Assembly (NCBI GenBank): GCA_015178975.1
Contig: WHVD01000027.1
Span: 620,001-684,000 of the forward strand
Origin: Hysterangium stoloniferum
Lineage: Eukaryota > Basidiomycota > Agaricomycetes > Hysterangiales > Hysterangiaceae
Direction: 5' to 3'
Length of the DNA stretch: 64,000 nucleotides
This document shows, in pieces, positions 35,180 through 49,118 of this stretch. Both the position numbers and the translations under genes were made by a program. Position 1 is the first letter of the stretch; each line of letters begins with the position of its first letter. The notes beneath the pieces are model-generated. The model did not search any database. It saw only the letters and a list, made by a program, of their open reading frames with translations, and was not told where the DNA came from.

Positions 35180-37506
35180 TCATTTCACACTCTTGACATC
35201 ATGCACAAGCACTGTCCTCGTGCTGTCTCCGCTCCAGCCCCGGTTTCCGCTTGCACTTACCATAAACCTTGCACCCACATCGACGACTGCCGGAGTACAA
35301 GGTCAATATCGGGCCAAGACATAAATATATACATGTCACTCACGTAACTGCGAGATTATTCCCCCATGATGCCCTGCTATAATTTTAAACGCCGGTGTTG
35401 TCCGCCGACTGGCATCGCTTTCCGGAGCATCGGCGACGTTCCAAAGCCGAATGTTGTCATGTGATGCGCTGATTAAGAAAGCATTGTTTGATTCCTTTGT
35501 GCCGTATTTATACCGTGCATAAAATCTGGCACGTACCAGGCGATATGGTTTCCATCTGGAAAGCCCACCACAGCTGAAACAGCGCCCGAACTGGGAGGGT
35601 TTCGCAGCGTCTTCAACAGCCTCGGCGTGCCCTTATTGGTCCGCCCCAAGAGTCGCGTGTCCCACATGTCAACCGTGCCATTTCGTCGTCCGACATATAT
35701 TTGGGAACCGTCATACGACCAGCAACCCTGATGCGTCAACAACGTTTGATGAACACCACCAGCCAGTCTAGACCCTAGCTGGACCGCTTACCGAAAGGCA
35801 CCAGGGTGGACACTTTTCCCCCATTTCCAGTCTTCCAACACCTCGGCTGCTCTGCGCGCGTCTATCCCATAGCACAACCTGGCCATCGATAGAAGCGGCC
35901 AAAAGAATGTCCATGGAAAACTCTCCATAAGTTACGGGATCGAGAAGCGGTATTGTAGGCTTCTTGGACTGAGGGACGATGCCAGCAGTTGCTGGAAGTT
36001 TAGCCACCGCAGTTGCCGGCGTCACACCTGGGACCGACAGCGTTGATTCCGACTTAGGCATACCCGCCTGCTCATTTTCAACTTCAGGCTCGCCGTCAAA
36101 TAGGGGGTCGTAAGACGCCTCGGACTTTGCGTCCGGTTCCGGGACAGCAGCGCTGCTTATTTCATCTTTTGCACCATCAGTGTTGCCGTCTCTTCCGGTA
36201 TTCGCCGGGTTTGTAGAATTAGAGTTGTTTAAATTCGCCGGTCCGTCATCCTGGGATGTCGAATACAAAACCCGATCACCTGGCTCAGGCCCAAGAGGTC
36301 CCGAAAGGGGTCTCATCCCAACGGCTGTGAGCTGAGCTCCGTGCGAGAAGCTCCGTACTTTCTGACCCGTGTTCAGATCCCATTGCTGTTTAGGTAATCA
36401 TGTCATATAACAGTCAGTTTATGTAAGTTTATTCTTGAAAGACATACCACCGCCTCACCGTCCCAACCGGCACTGATAAACCCCTTCTCCCCATGCAGTA
36501 ACGTCATAGCAGATACTGGGCCAATATGTCCTGAAAGCGAATGAACAACTCGTCCAGGGTCATGTCGAACGGTGAATAAATTCACACTTCCAATCTGCGC
36601 TTTAACTGTCAATGAATTGTTAATAAGACATGTACCATGAAAAGACACCCGCCGCTGTGCCTGAAAGTCCCCATAATCCATCTGAATGCATGGCTAGACT
36701 GTAGACGGGGGACAGTGACGAGCCGACAGGATTGTCATCAGAGTGTCCGAGAGGCTGCATGGGATTCTCCCACCACATACGAGCCACTGGCGCCTTGATC
36801 GCCCCTTCCTGTATTCCACAGTGCTGTCGCTGCGGTTGACTGAGAAAGTTCTTGCCGTTACATGCTGTATACACGTCATAGTCTCTAATGTAACCATCCT
36901 CAGACCCTGTCAGCAAGTGTGTCATGCAAAGCGATGAAGCAAGTGAATGTGTCGGTATTAGATGCGGCAGAGCGCATACAGTCTCGACCGTATAAGACCT
37001 AATAGGTCCCAATTGTGGGTATAGTAATGAACGCCGAAGAAATGTAGGGGAAAGTGAACGTCTTGCGATGGGTGACGGTGACTCTAACCAAGGTATATGC
37101 TCGTCTTATTGATGGGGTATTAAAACTAGATTGCACAGCACGCACTCTTAGGCTCCTCCTGAGTGGCTATAAGTTCTGACGGAGGTGAGTCTTCATCCTC
37201 CTCTTCATCGTCCTCGTTTTCACCGTCTTCTGCCGCATCCTCCTCCTCGTTGTCATCGTCCCCTTCGTCCGATTCATCTTCTGAATCAAATGCAGATTCC
37301 TATGTAAAAGCAGCCGAGTCAGTTTGTGACATCCTGACGCACGCGAAGCCCAGGATCGCAAGACGAACCTCGTCTCCGTCTGATTCAGCATCGCCCTCAG
37401 CATCGGCCTCTCCCTCAGCGTCCGTGTCATCCTCATTATCATTGTCTAGCTCTTCTTCCTTGTCGCCACCGAAGCCCTCGATCTCCTCGCTGTCGCTGTG
37501 TGCCAT
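35180..37506 (-). CDS. SPT8: SAGA complex subunit SPT8 (WD40)
   Basis: SPT8 links the SAGA coactivator to TATA-binding protein. The start MAHSDSEEIEGFGGDKEEEL opens a very acidic N-terminus across two exons (ESAFDSEDESDEGDDDNEEE), joined by a 45-bp-class intron to HIPWLESPSPIARRSLSPTF. The propeller then shows the family blocks SYTVETVCALPHLIPTHSLA, THLLTGSEDGYIRDYDVY, ARMWWENPMQPLG, SVNLFTVRHDPGRVVHSLSG and KGFISAGWDGEAV-QWDLNTG. A disordered insert of about 100 residues (36020-36260) interrupts two blades. It closes with GNRGWSGDSTRTVLVHDVKS at the stop 35180-35182. The WWENP and GWDGEA-QWDLNTG blocks are diagnostic. SPT8 and SRP54 start codons are 109 bp apart on opposite strands. Seven or more introns. 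Confidence 0.93.
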
Positions 37507-37615
37507 TGTTATTGTTACAAGCGGGTCTGTGTTCAAAACCGCCAGTTCATACGAGATCCAGATCGGGCAGCTCAATCCTGCTTACTAATTTTGGCCCCCC
37601 CTCGCTCCTCTTATC

Positions 37616-39752
<2,137 letters not shown>

Positions 39753-40035
39753 GAACATCTACATCTACATATAGTATAACTGAACCAGTCACCACGCATA
39801 CCATTGTAGTAGTACCACACAGGAATAAGATTAGACTAATCTTATTATCTCTTCCTGACGGCCGTGCGCACGTGCAGTAGCCAATCATAATCATAAATTC
39901 AGATGTAAAAATGAAGTATTATGCGTGGGTGAGAGAATGAGGAGAGATAGGTATGAATGTATGTTTGTCCACTCCAGACACATGTGAAATGTAGGAGATG
40001 AGGTGAACAGAAGAGACGAGGTATCAACAGAAGAA

Positions 40036-42116
40036 TCACATGGCCTCCCCATCCTCTATCCGCCTCTCACTTTTGCTGGCAGAACCAGTGCTCGAGATGG
40101 AATCCGTTTTATTCGAACCCGACACCGAGGCATCTGAGGACTCTACGACGAACGGATCGTCCGAGTTCCTGGTTATGATGCCTGCTGTGCCCCCCTCGCC
40201 CACCAAACGGACGCTCGGCTGTGACTCTTTCTCCTCCTCTTCTTTTTCGGTTTGTTCCAGCATAGATGATGGTTCTTTGGTTAATGGCTTGAGTATGACA
40301 TCCATCCGGCCGGCAGGGACTGCGCCGTCATTTATTGTTGCTGTGTCCGCCAGTAAGCCCTGTTCATCGCTGATTTCTGGATCTGTAGTTCGGCGCATGT
40401 GGTCCACTAAGACTAACGGAGTCTCTGAAGTCGATTTCTCTGTCGACTCAAAGGAAGGTAGTAACGGAGGTTCGAAACTTGCATTGGAGTTGAAGTTGTT
40501 CTGCACAGAGGTGATCCCGTGTATTGCCATTTCCTCGTCGTATACTCCACTGGCAGAGGAATGTGTAGGTGAAGGAAATAAATCTTCCTCAGTAGGGAGT
40601 TCAACGGGCTTTGGAAGGGGAACCGGAGGTTTGACGCGTTTAGGAGCTGACGGAGGTGTACGAAGGGGATCTGATGGAGGCGAAGATTTTACCGGTTCAG
40701 GGACTGATACGACTGGTGTGAGTGGATCGCCGTTTGCCTGGGTAGGCGGTGAGGAGGAGGAAGATGGCGATAGTGGTGGTTCTTGCATGTCATCACGTGT
40801 AGTACGGGAAGAACCAGCTTCCATGACATCATACGGCGCAAGATCAACGGTAGCGGATGATGACTGGTGCTATTAAATAGTATTCTGTTAGGAATCGAGG
40901 AATGAGCTGTAGAAAATGCAATATACCTCAGGCGTCGGCTGTAGGATCACGCCCGCCTCAATCCACCGCCTCATACTTCGATCTGCTAAGGCCTCGAGAA
41001 CGGCCCATCCTCGGTATTCCCCAGTGAGCCTTAAGCCTCCGCCGCCAGCGTCACCAGAACCTGCACCCTTTCCTGCCGCACTGCCGTCGAAAAAGTAGCT
41101 TTCATAGCCGACATCATCTTCACTTCCTTCGCTCCCTTCCGCCCCTCCAGTCATCTCGAAGCCGTCTCCAGTCTCCAGATCTTCCACAAAACCAGCCAGC
41201 CACCGTGCCCACCCATCTTCGCCGTCGCCCCGCCACATGACAACCTTGGTGTCAAAATCCCGACCGAAGACTATCACCTGGCCTGGTTTGCCCCCGGCAT
41301 CCGGTGCCATATCAACACCAAGATAGTTCCCTCCTTTATCAGCCACGAGCGGGATCCACCCCCGCTGTGAATATTCCCTGCGCACCCATCCGTCCGGAAC
41401 AGAATGCATGCTCGCCTGCAGCAGTGGATTCGCCCCGGTTGCAGGGTCGTCATCGACCTCCCGCCAAAAGCGCCACTCATCTACAACATCCTCCAGTGGG
41501 AGGAGCGTCAGGCCGAAAAACAAGCCTTCTGAGCATCCCGCTGCCGACTCCGCTTCTTGGCCGTCCACGCAGAGATAGGAGTCGCGCACCGCGCGAGGGA
41601 GGGTGTATCCTAGGGATTGCTCAAGTTGGAGGAGCTCTGGGGGGGCAATTCCATAGTTCAGTGTATCACCGAGCTCTGGGTAGTTGTTGTGGAGCCAGGT
41701 ACGCAGCCTGGCCCAGGTTTTGGAGAGAGGGGGGTATGAAGGGAGAGGCGGCAGAGGTGCGTTGTTGTGCGTTGGGAGAAGAGAAGTTGGCCGGCGGCTT
41801 GAGGCAGAGGGGGAAAGGGGCGAGCGGAGGTCGAACAAGGATGAATTAGGAAAAGGAGTTTGTGGGACTGTGTCGTATGAACCGCCAAGAGCCGGTGGTG
41901 GATATGTGTACGCCTTTGAAGTAGTTACATACTCGGTATCTGAAAAAAGGAATTGGAGTGAAACTGAAAAAGAGATAAAAAAGTTGAGCACCAACCTGGG
42001 GGAATGCTGAATGCATCGTCCACAGAGAGAATAGCCTGATCTCGTCTGAGATGGGGGTTGCCATCTCTCTGAGGCGCATTAAAAAAGGCTGATATCGACT
42101 GGAACAGCGAAGGCAT
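40036..42116 (-). CDS. KNR4: Cell wall assembly regulator KNR4/SMI1
   Basis: KNR4 is a hub protein coordinating cell-wall synthesis with the cell-integrity MAP kinase pathway. Exon 1 (MPSLFQSISAFFNAPQRDGN) is spliced to a Pro/Ser-rich stretch. The SMI1/KNR4 domain follows: TWARLRTWLHNNYPELGDTL, NYGIAPPELLQLEQSLGYTL, PRAVRDSYLCVDGQE, GLFFGLTLLPLEDVVDEWRF, WIPLVADKGGNYLGVDMAP and GQVIVFGRDFDTKVV. The C-terminal 270 residues, in a third exon, are disordered and rich in Ser, Pro and Glu (PPVPLPKPVELPTEEDLFPS; KEEEEKESQPSVRLV). Three exons in all, about 680 residues. The long plus-strand opening over the last exon is a shadow. The disordered tail matches the interaction region of yeast Knr4 in composition only. 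Confidence 0.92.
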
Positions 42117-42295
42117 ATGAAAGCACACGAACGTCAATATCAGGCTCAGGACTTCGATGTGCTCTCAAGGGCGAGTCTTGACCGTCACCCGTGACCACGC
42201 GGAGCCAGCGCTAGTTGCCCAAGTAGCTCTTACCATTCCGGATATAGACATCGTAATGTAAATTAATATACATTTGCCATCCTCTCCTGATGTCT

Positions 42296-44440
42296 TTACG
42301 CAAACCTTTCAATAACATCCGCTACTTTGAAATCCGCATCCGTCTTCGCTCGTACCTCTTCAAGTTCCACACCCTCCGCCAGCTCAATCAGCGTCATTTC
42401 TCCTTGTGCACGATCTACCTCGAACACAGCCAGCTCTGTCACAATCTTGCTCACAGTCCTTGCACCGGTCAGAGGTAGCGCACACTCCTTCATGAGTTTC
42501 GGGCTCCCGTCTTTTGCACAGTGTTCCATAACTACAACGACCTTTGTTTTGTCTGGATTCGACACTAGATCCATCGCGCCACCAATACCTGTGATAACGA
42601 CCACCGGTGATCAGTAAATGAGCTCAACATCATCCAAATGCAAACGTACCTTTAACAAGTTTACCTGGTATCATAAAATTTGCGATATCACCTGCTTGAG
42701 ACACTTGCATTGCCTGCAATCAAACAGAAAGCAAATTAGAACGGAAGCCGTGCGTGGTACTTCCATGCTTAGCTTACCCCGAGGATGCATACTTGCATAT
42801 GTCCTCCGCGAATCATGGCAAACGATTCGCTAGAATCTAAGCGGGAGCGTATCAATATCACTCAACAGAAAGTAGGAATAATTCCGCGTTCGCACCAAAC
42901 ACAGATGCGCCAGGCAGCAATGTCACGGTTTCCTTTCCAGCGTTGATGATATCACTGCATGTAGCTGACATTAGACATTCCACTCGTGAACAAACCATTA
43001 GAACGCGTACGCATCAAGCTGTTGTTTGGTCGGGTAAGGACCCATACCTGTACAACGGGTCAAGAAGTTACACACCCCCGAGTCAGCCGCCACCTACCAA
43101 GAATTCCATTCTCACTCTGCAACCATACACTAACACCTTCAGGTAAGTATTCAGGCACAAGGGTCGGCATTCCAATACCCAGGTTGACATGATCTCCATC
43201 GCATAACTCCTTTGCTGCCCTGCGACAAATCCTGTTGCGTTTCTCGAGTGATGAAGCTTTTCCAATGGTAGTAGATGTTGGTGAGGGAGGAGGAGTCGAT
43301 GAGTCTGGGGCGAGAGTCGTAAACTCAATCTGTTTAGGAGCTGTGGCGCGAACGATGCGGTCAACGTAGACACTCGGAAGATGGATTTCGTTAGGGTTGA
43401 GCGCGCCCCGAGGAACGATTTCTTCGGCCTATTGCGAGTTGGTTGTCGTCAAATGACATGAAGCATTCTCAACGCACCTCAACAATTGTCAAGGCCGCAT
43501 TCTTTGCCATGACGGTCGAAAAGTTATTTGCGGTGTACCTGAAGACAACATTACCGATCTCATCCGCCTTCCAGGCACGGATGAATGCGACATCGCCCTT
43601 AATCGCGGGTTCCAGCACAAACTTCCGGCCATTAATCTCCCTAGACTCCTTTTTATTTCCGGGTATCATGACACCGTGCTCAAACCCACCCGGATTGTAC
43701 CGGATTGGAATGGAACCATGCTCTATAGCAGTGGATGCGCCAGTTGGTGTGTAAAAGAAGGGAATTCCAGCCGCATGTGCGCGGAGACGCTCTACGAGAG
43801 TGCCTTGGGGAACAAGCTCCATAGACACTTCACCTTTAAGGTACATGGACTCGAACTGTTTATTGCTGGATATGCAGGTCAGATACGGGTGAGCGTATAA
43901 TATAGGGGCACCTGGACAGGGCATGCTCACCCCCCAATATAGGATGAGATCATCTTGTCAATTTGGCGGGTGCTCAGTAAACAGCCTATGTGTGAACCAT
44001 AAGACCATAAAGACGTTACAACTATGATAGTGAGACACGTACCCAGTCCCAAGTTACCGACACCAGCATTATTTGAGACGGCGGTTAATTTCTGCACGTC
44101 CTTGCGACGGGAAAGGGCTTGGATGAGTGTGTCTGACAATATCGAATTAAGAAAATGGCGATCGCGGATGTATGCGCGACGTACCAGGGGTTCCGCACAG
44201 CCCGAAGCCTTGGGGAGCAAAGTTAGCCCTTACATTTCACATAAATTGGAAAGTACGCTAGCTACCACCGCTAAGGAGGATATCCCCTGATTTGACATCC
44301 TTTACTGCCTCGTCTGCACTGTCCCAAACCTTCTTTACCTTTGGAATAGGTGACTCGTCAAGGGATGTGCTGTAAAGACGGATCGTAAGATTTGGGTGAG
44401 CTGTCTTTACCCTCAGAGATAGGAATCGAGTCCTGAGCAT
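42296..44440 (-). CDS. OXCT1: Succinyl-CoA:3-oxoacid CoA-transferase, mitochondrial (SCOT)
   Basis: The enzyme moves CoA from succinyl-CoA to acetoacetate, allowing ketone-body use in mitochondria. A presequence ([20 protein letters not shown]) precedes the alpha half: [20 protein letters not shown], a GLCGTP turn, [43 protein letters not shown] and [20 protein letters not shown]. The beta half follows in the same chain: [36 protein letters not shown] and SENGILGMGPYP, where the Glu is the catalytic residue that forms the CoA thioester. Then come [39 protein letters not shown] and the terminal [14 protein letters not shown]. The stop is at 42296-42298. The fused alpha-beta chain of about 530 residues is normal for the eukaryotic enzyme. 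Nine or more introns. Confidence 0.95.
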
Positions 44441-44584
44441 GGTAGTGATGGTATTGATAGAGAGGAAAGGATATATTAATTATCTCACATACATGGGAAA
44501 CCAAGTTTATTAATGGCCAGCTGAGCTTGCGCGTGACATATACGGATGGAACGTAACAAGCAAGCCACGGTCTCCTAAGGTCTT

Positions 44585-47168
44585 ATGGAAACTCAGGGCT
44601 CAACTTCAACGTCAGGTGGTGGTATACCTTATCAGCCTTATAGAGTATGTATTAAGTACTTCTTGTGAAACAAAGTGACTTACTTCTCATAGTCAAAACG
44701 ACACTCTAGGTCAATTAGTGCAAATCTTAATGCAACTGTCGTTCCAGACCCACACCAGGAAATTAACAGTCTCCCAACTACATCTCCATATGTCAATGGG
44801 AGGGTCGACAAGGTCAGAGTTGTCCCTAAGACACCCCCGGAAGTTCAAGTCGATATACCCGTTGGGCTGCAGCCAGTTGTACAAGTCGAAGTAACACCGC
44901 CCTCTCCTCTAGTCGATCCGCCCGCAGTAGCTGCAATCGTCAAACCTACGACCGCATCCTCAGCTATATCTACAACACACCCGAGTACACCGCTAGTAAC
45001 GGCGCCGGATTCACCGTCAATAGCACCTCCGAATACACCGCCGGTAACAACTTCGACTCCCCCCCAGTCACCTCCAGCCCCTAAACCATCTACAATGCCA
45101 ACTGCCCCTCCAGTAGCATCCTCCAGCAAGCCACCACCCTCGACGCCCACGTCAACTTTCCGTCGCATCCCCCCACGTGCGCCTTCTGTTCCCCACACTC
45201 CCTCTCCACTGCGTCCCAAGTCCGGCCAGTCACTAACAGTCTCCAAGCCAAGCACTTTCCGCAGCTTAGATTCACAATCACAGGTTAAAATTTCATCGCC
45301 GCAGAACATACATGCTCCATCGCCAGTACACAATTCCCACTCAGCTGCCTCTAACACAATGTCAAACGCTCTGCGGCCGAGTCCGTCGCCCTTGAATGGA
45401 TCGGCACACCGTACTCGCGTTTCATCCCTTTCTTCGGCAAATGGCACGCTGCCTGCAAGTCCTTCTGCGCCCATTTCCACACCACCCACACCACCTATGT
45501 CGCCGGCTCCATCACATGTTCTCACGCCTTCGCCCTCACCCGTTCCCCGTCGACAAGCAGCGCCATACCGTCCCGGATTTCAGCCCAGAGGACACTATCG
45601 CCATCGTACAGATGAGTTTATCGAGGCACGGGCAGCGTTACGAGATAAAGATAAAATAGAACAAAGACGACTGGAGAGAAGACTTGAGAAAGTGCGTCTT
45701 CATGCCGTTCAATGTGAAGCCACTTACCTCATGTTCTCATTCTAGCTAATCACCCTTCACTTCTCTTCCCCCTCTTCTGAAAAGCCTACCCCTTCGGTTT
45801 CTGAAAAAACTAGACCACAGTTGCCACCCGCTTCACGGGCGTCCTCGTTTTTTGACATTGACTTCAGCAAGAACCCCACAGAGATGTGGAAAGGCGTTTT
45901 GTCCGGTTCAGGGGGGAAGGCGAGCATTCGGGGTACGTTCCTGTCTATCGTAATTTACATGCAGTAAATGGATGGCCTATTCGGGCTCACAGCAGAAGAA
46001 CAGAAAATTACACCATGGGAACATGACAAAAGTGTTACCGAGTGTCCACTTTGTATGTAAGTTGCCACTTTCTCTTCTGCCTCATCCCTTCGCCTTGACG
46101 TTTTCTTTAGAACATCCTTTCATCCCCTCACCAACCGCAAGCACCACTGTCGTCTGTGTGGACGTATTGTATGCTCTCTCCCCATCAAACTCCCGACACG
46201 GACACAGCCATGCTCTATTCTCTTCGTTGTGGACCAAAAGACAGGAAGAATCGAGGAAGTAGGAGAGGGGGTCGATTATGGAATAAAAAGAAAGGAAGGG
46301 GAAGAGGAGAAGTTTTTAAAAGGAGTGAGAATCTGTAGGGATTGCAAGAGCGTGCTGGCGTGAGATTTTTCATATGAGATGATAGTACAGTGGTTTCTGA
46401 ACATTTACCGGAAGGCGACAGCAATATCTACAGGATGTATGGGATACTCCGATATTTGTGCGGTTGTATGAGGTATGTCGGGATTATTTTTGTTTATGCG
46501 TTTTTTGGAGTGTATATTTTAACACGACCCAGACACTGATTCAGCTCGAAAAAGAAATCGAGGAAACCCTTCCCCAATTCCAAGAATTGATTCTTACCCT
46601 TTCGTATGTATCCTCGCTTCAATTATCATTTATCTTATTCGACAAAGCTTCTCCAGCACAACACCCTCTCCAGATACACCACCCCTTTCTTCTAACAATC
46701 ACACTCTGCATAAACGTCTCCTCGAGTCATTCGCATCTTATGATCGACTTGCAAAACGCATACAGCAACTCCCCGCGCCACGAGGCGGCTCACAGGAACG
46801 AGTCCAACATGCAATTGCGGCACGTGCAGGAGCCTTTCTGAGCGGAAGAGTGGGAGTTTTAAAGGTAGCTTTATCTACACATCGTTGAGTTGACTTGGAT
46901 CTGATTATGCTAGGCCTTTCCACCAAATAGGCCTCCTGAAACTCCATCCAAAACTCCCCCGCCATTGGCTGCATCCAGTGATGCCCTTTCCGCAGACGCT
47001 ATTCTTGCACAGACGCTGCAGCCGCTTCTCGAGCAGGAATCATTACTCGAGTCGTTTGTGGAGGAGGCAAAGGCACAGAGAAAATTTGAGGATGCGAAGA
47101 CTTTGAAGACGAGCCTGGAAGAAATTAGAGGGGAGATTGCCAGAGTTGTTAGAGGAGCAGGGGGTTGA
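44585..47168 (+). CDS. PEP7: FYVE-domain Rab effector PEP7/VAC1 (rabenosyn-5-like)
   Basis: PEP7/VAC1 tethers Golgi-derived vesicles to endosomes, binding PI3P through FYVE and Rab5 (Vps21) through its C-terminus. The start METQGSTSTSGGGIPYQPYR splices to a long Pro/Ser/Thr-rich region (about 44690-45590). A basic helix (DEFIEARAALRDKDKIEQRR) follows. The FYVE finger spans short exons near 46000-46350: ITPWEHDKSVTECPLC, RKHHCRLCGRIVCSLPIKLP and GVRICRDCKSVL. The RKHHCR signature matches the PI3P-binding RRHHCR motif. After a helical stretch (QLEKEIEETLPQFQELILTL), the C-terminal Rab-binding helix is clear: LEQESLLESFVEEAKAQRKF and EDAKTLKTSLEEIRGEI. The stop is at 47166-47168. An insert of about 35 residues (TRTQPCSILFVVDQKTGRIE) between zinc ligands is longer than in animals and resembles fungal Vac1. 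Confidence 0.9.
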
Positions 47169-47517
47169 ACTTCTTTTATCTTCTCTTTTGTGCAGTCTTT
47201 TGATATTTATCATGTTTGGGGCTTGCATGTGCGCAACGGGCCATCTTGACACCTAACGGATTAGACTCCTCAATGCTATTATACTTATCGAACGAGCAAT
47301 CCGACCCAATTTATACCCTTTATGAGAGTGCTTGTAGAAAGAACTTTGGCATGAGCTGAGAAGAAGTTCACAGATCAGTAATAATTAATATTAATCGAAG
47401 GGTTTATGTTGCGTCCTACTATGACATGCTACGCATTACACTGTCCAGTATGGAAATCACAAGTTAAGAGTATTCGACAGTAGATTCCCCCCACCTCTTC
47501 AGCTAAATCTGTTCAGT
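47169..47517. other. Intergenic region (convergent 3' ends)
   Basis: This 349-bp gap between convergent PEP7 and twinfilin contains AT-rich DNA and presumably both polyadenylation regions. I see no gene, RNA or repeat. Confidence 0.4.
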
Positions 47518-48878
47518 TCACCGCTGTCGCCGTGTGGGTCCTCTCGGCTTCTTGAATGCCCTTTCTTCCCCTGTTTCAGTCCCAAGTCCAAGCTCATCTC
47601 GGATCCACTTTTCCGATATTTCGGCAGGGTCAGAGGTTTCAACTTTTCTAAGAAATAATGATGGACGTCAATAATGAAAAGGGGAAATAATCGGGAGGGA
47701 AACCATGGACGCTTCCGATGGAAAACACACAAGGTGTATGCGGAAAAACGGTCTGGCCCAATATTGGGAATTGGGATTACGAATAATCAATCACCTTGCG
47801 ATACTCAATCCAAGCGCCTTGGCATTGCTAAGTACAGAAGAAGACCCGGATGAGTAAAGCATTCGGTGTTTGATGAGCGAATTAGCTGGGCATGTATATA
47901 TAAATACTAAGCATAAAAATCAGTAAACTAGGTATAAATCCGTGTTCGCACCAATGAACTCACTAGGGTGATGCTCGGAGGAAGACTGGGGGGGAGTGTA
48001 GATATAGAGGGCATAGGCTGCAACGACGTTGAAAATCAGGTTCAATATTTATGGGGAGAATTATACCCGGATCCGACTGGGGAAGCTTATCCTTTACTTC
48101 AGCCGAGGGGCACTTCCCATCAAAAAGAACCTTCAGAATTTCTCCCTCATCAATACTCAATACGACGAGTTTCTGACCCGCCTGCTCTCCAGCTAGCGAT
48201 CTTACAGCTGCCTTGACTTCCTCCGGCCAGGCAACGCTCACCCCCGCGCCGGCAAACGATCCTGTAGGCTTAGTAGCAACATTGCTTCTCTCTGCTACGC
48301 GTACACTTTCCATTTCTTGCTCTTGGACGGAGCGAGGTGGCGGTGCTGCGAGGTGAGCGAGGTGAGCTGTGTAGGCGCGGGGTGTGAGATCCGTTTTTGA
48401 TGTGGCGAAGAGTGTGGAGGGAAAGGCGGCTGCGCCGAGAGACCTCGTGAGCATTGTACGCGTTGAGGCATAGAGCATCTGTATTATCCAGGGTGACTAC
48501 ATGATCAAGCACCAGTTAATACGATCACAAACTTTATCCCGGACATTGGCTGTATCTGGTACGTAAGTTATTGCCAGCCATTGAGAAGATGGATCGTCAA
48601 GCCGCGCAAGGATATAAGCCGGAGTGGTGTCATCTAGAATTGGTTGAAGTTGTTCAAGATCCTCCGCAAGCGTTTCCGCATTAGCCTGTAGCTCAGAGTC
48701 CAGAACGATGAACTCTAGCAGACAAACGTGAATCGTGTGGATTAAAATGTGTGAATATGGCACTACCGTCGCGGATGGCGAGCTTCAAGAAGCGGGTAAG
48801 ATTGTTGGACTGCTGTTGGGCGGTGGCAAAGGCGCGCTGGAGATCGCTGTGGATCGGAATTCCCGATGTTGCGCTCAT
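47518..48878 (-). CDS. TWF1: Twinfilin (two ADF-H domains)
   Basis: Twinfilin binds actin monomers and filament barbed ends and regulates cortical actin turnover. The start MSATSGIPIHSDLQRAFATA leads into the first ADF-H domain: TRFLKLAIRDG, IVLDSELQANAETLAEDLEQ, PAYILARLDDPSSQWLAITY, VPDTANVRDK and MLYASTRTMLTRSLG. A linker with basic clusters is followed by the second domain: VSVAWPEEVKAAVRSLAGEQ, LVVLSIDEGEILKVLF, SDPAYALYIYTPPQSSSEHH and SLIKHRMLYSSGSSSVLSNA. The C-terminal tail (ERAFKKPRGPTRRQR) is basic, as in other twinfilins, where it binds capping protein or phosphoinositides. The stop is at 47518-47520. Seven or so introns. Length is about 340 residues, typical. Two MLY[AS]S motifs, one per domain, support the assignment. 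Confidence 0.92.
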
Positions 48879-49118
48879 CGTTGTGAGCAGAATGAATTGA
48901 AGTATAAATGGATATCTTTGAATTTCTTGCAAGTGTTGTTACCAGTGCGACAGATCTGTTGTGGACGTGATAGAGTTGTTCACAGTGAACTGATGATATG
49001 ATGATGTTATATAGCCCAATTTGGCCATCGCTTATTATTCTGCTTCCTCATAATTGCCAACTCCTCGCCTCTCTCTTTCCCCATCCTCCATACCCGCCTC
49101 CCCTCCTTGTCGTTGGCG

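Noticed and set aside
40040-40876. Plus-strand opening of about 278 codons
   Set aside because: Antisense shadow of the disordered KNR4 tail; the minus-strand reading continues the KNR4 frame across a good intron.
44845-45525. Gly/Val-rich minus-strand opening of about 226 codons
   Set aside because: Antisense of the Pro/Thr-rich region of PEP7, which joins in frame to the FYVE finger.
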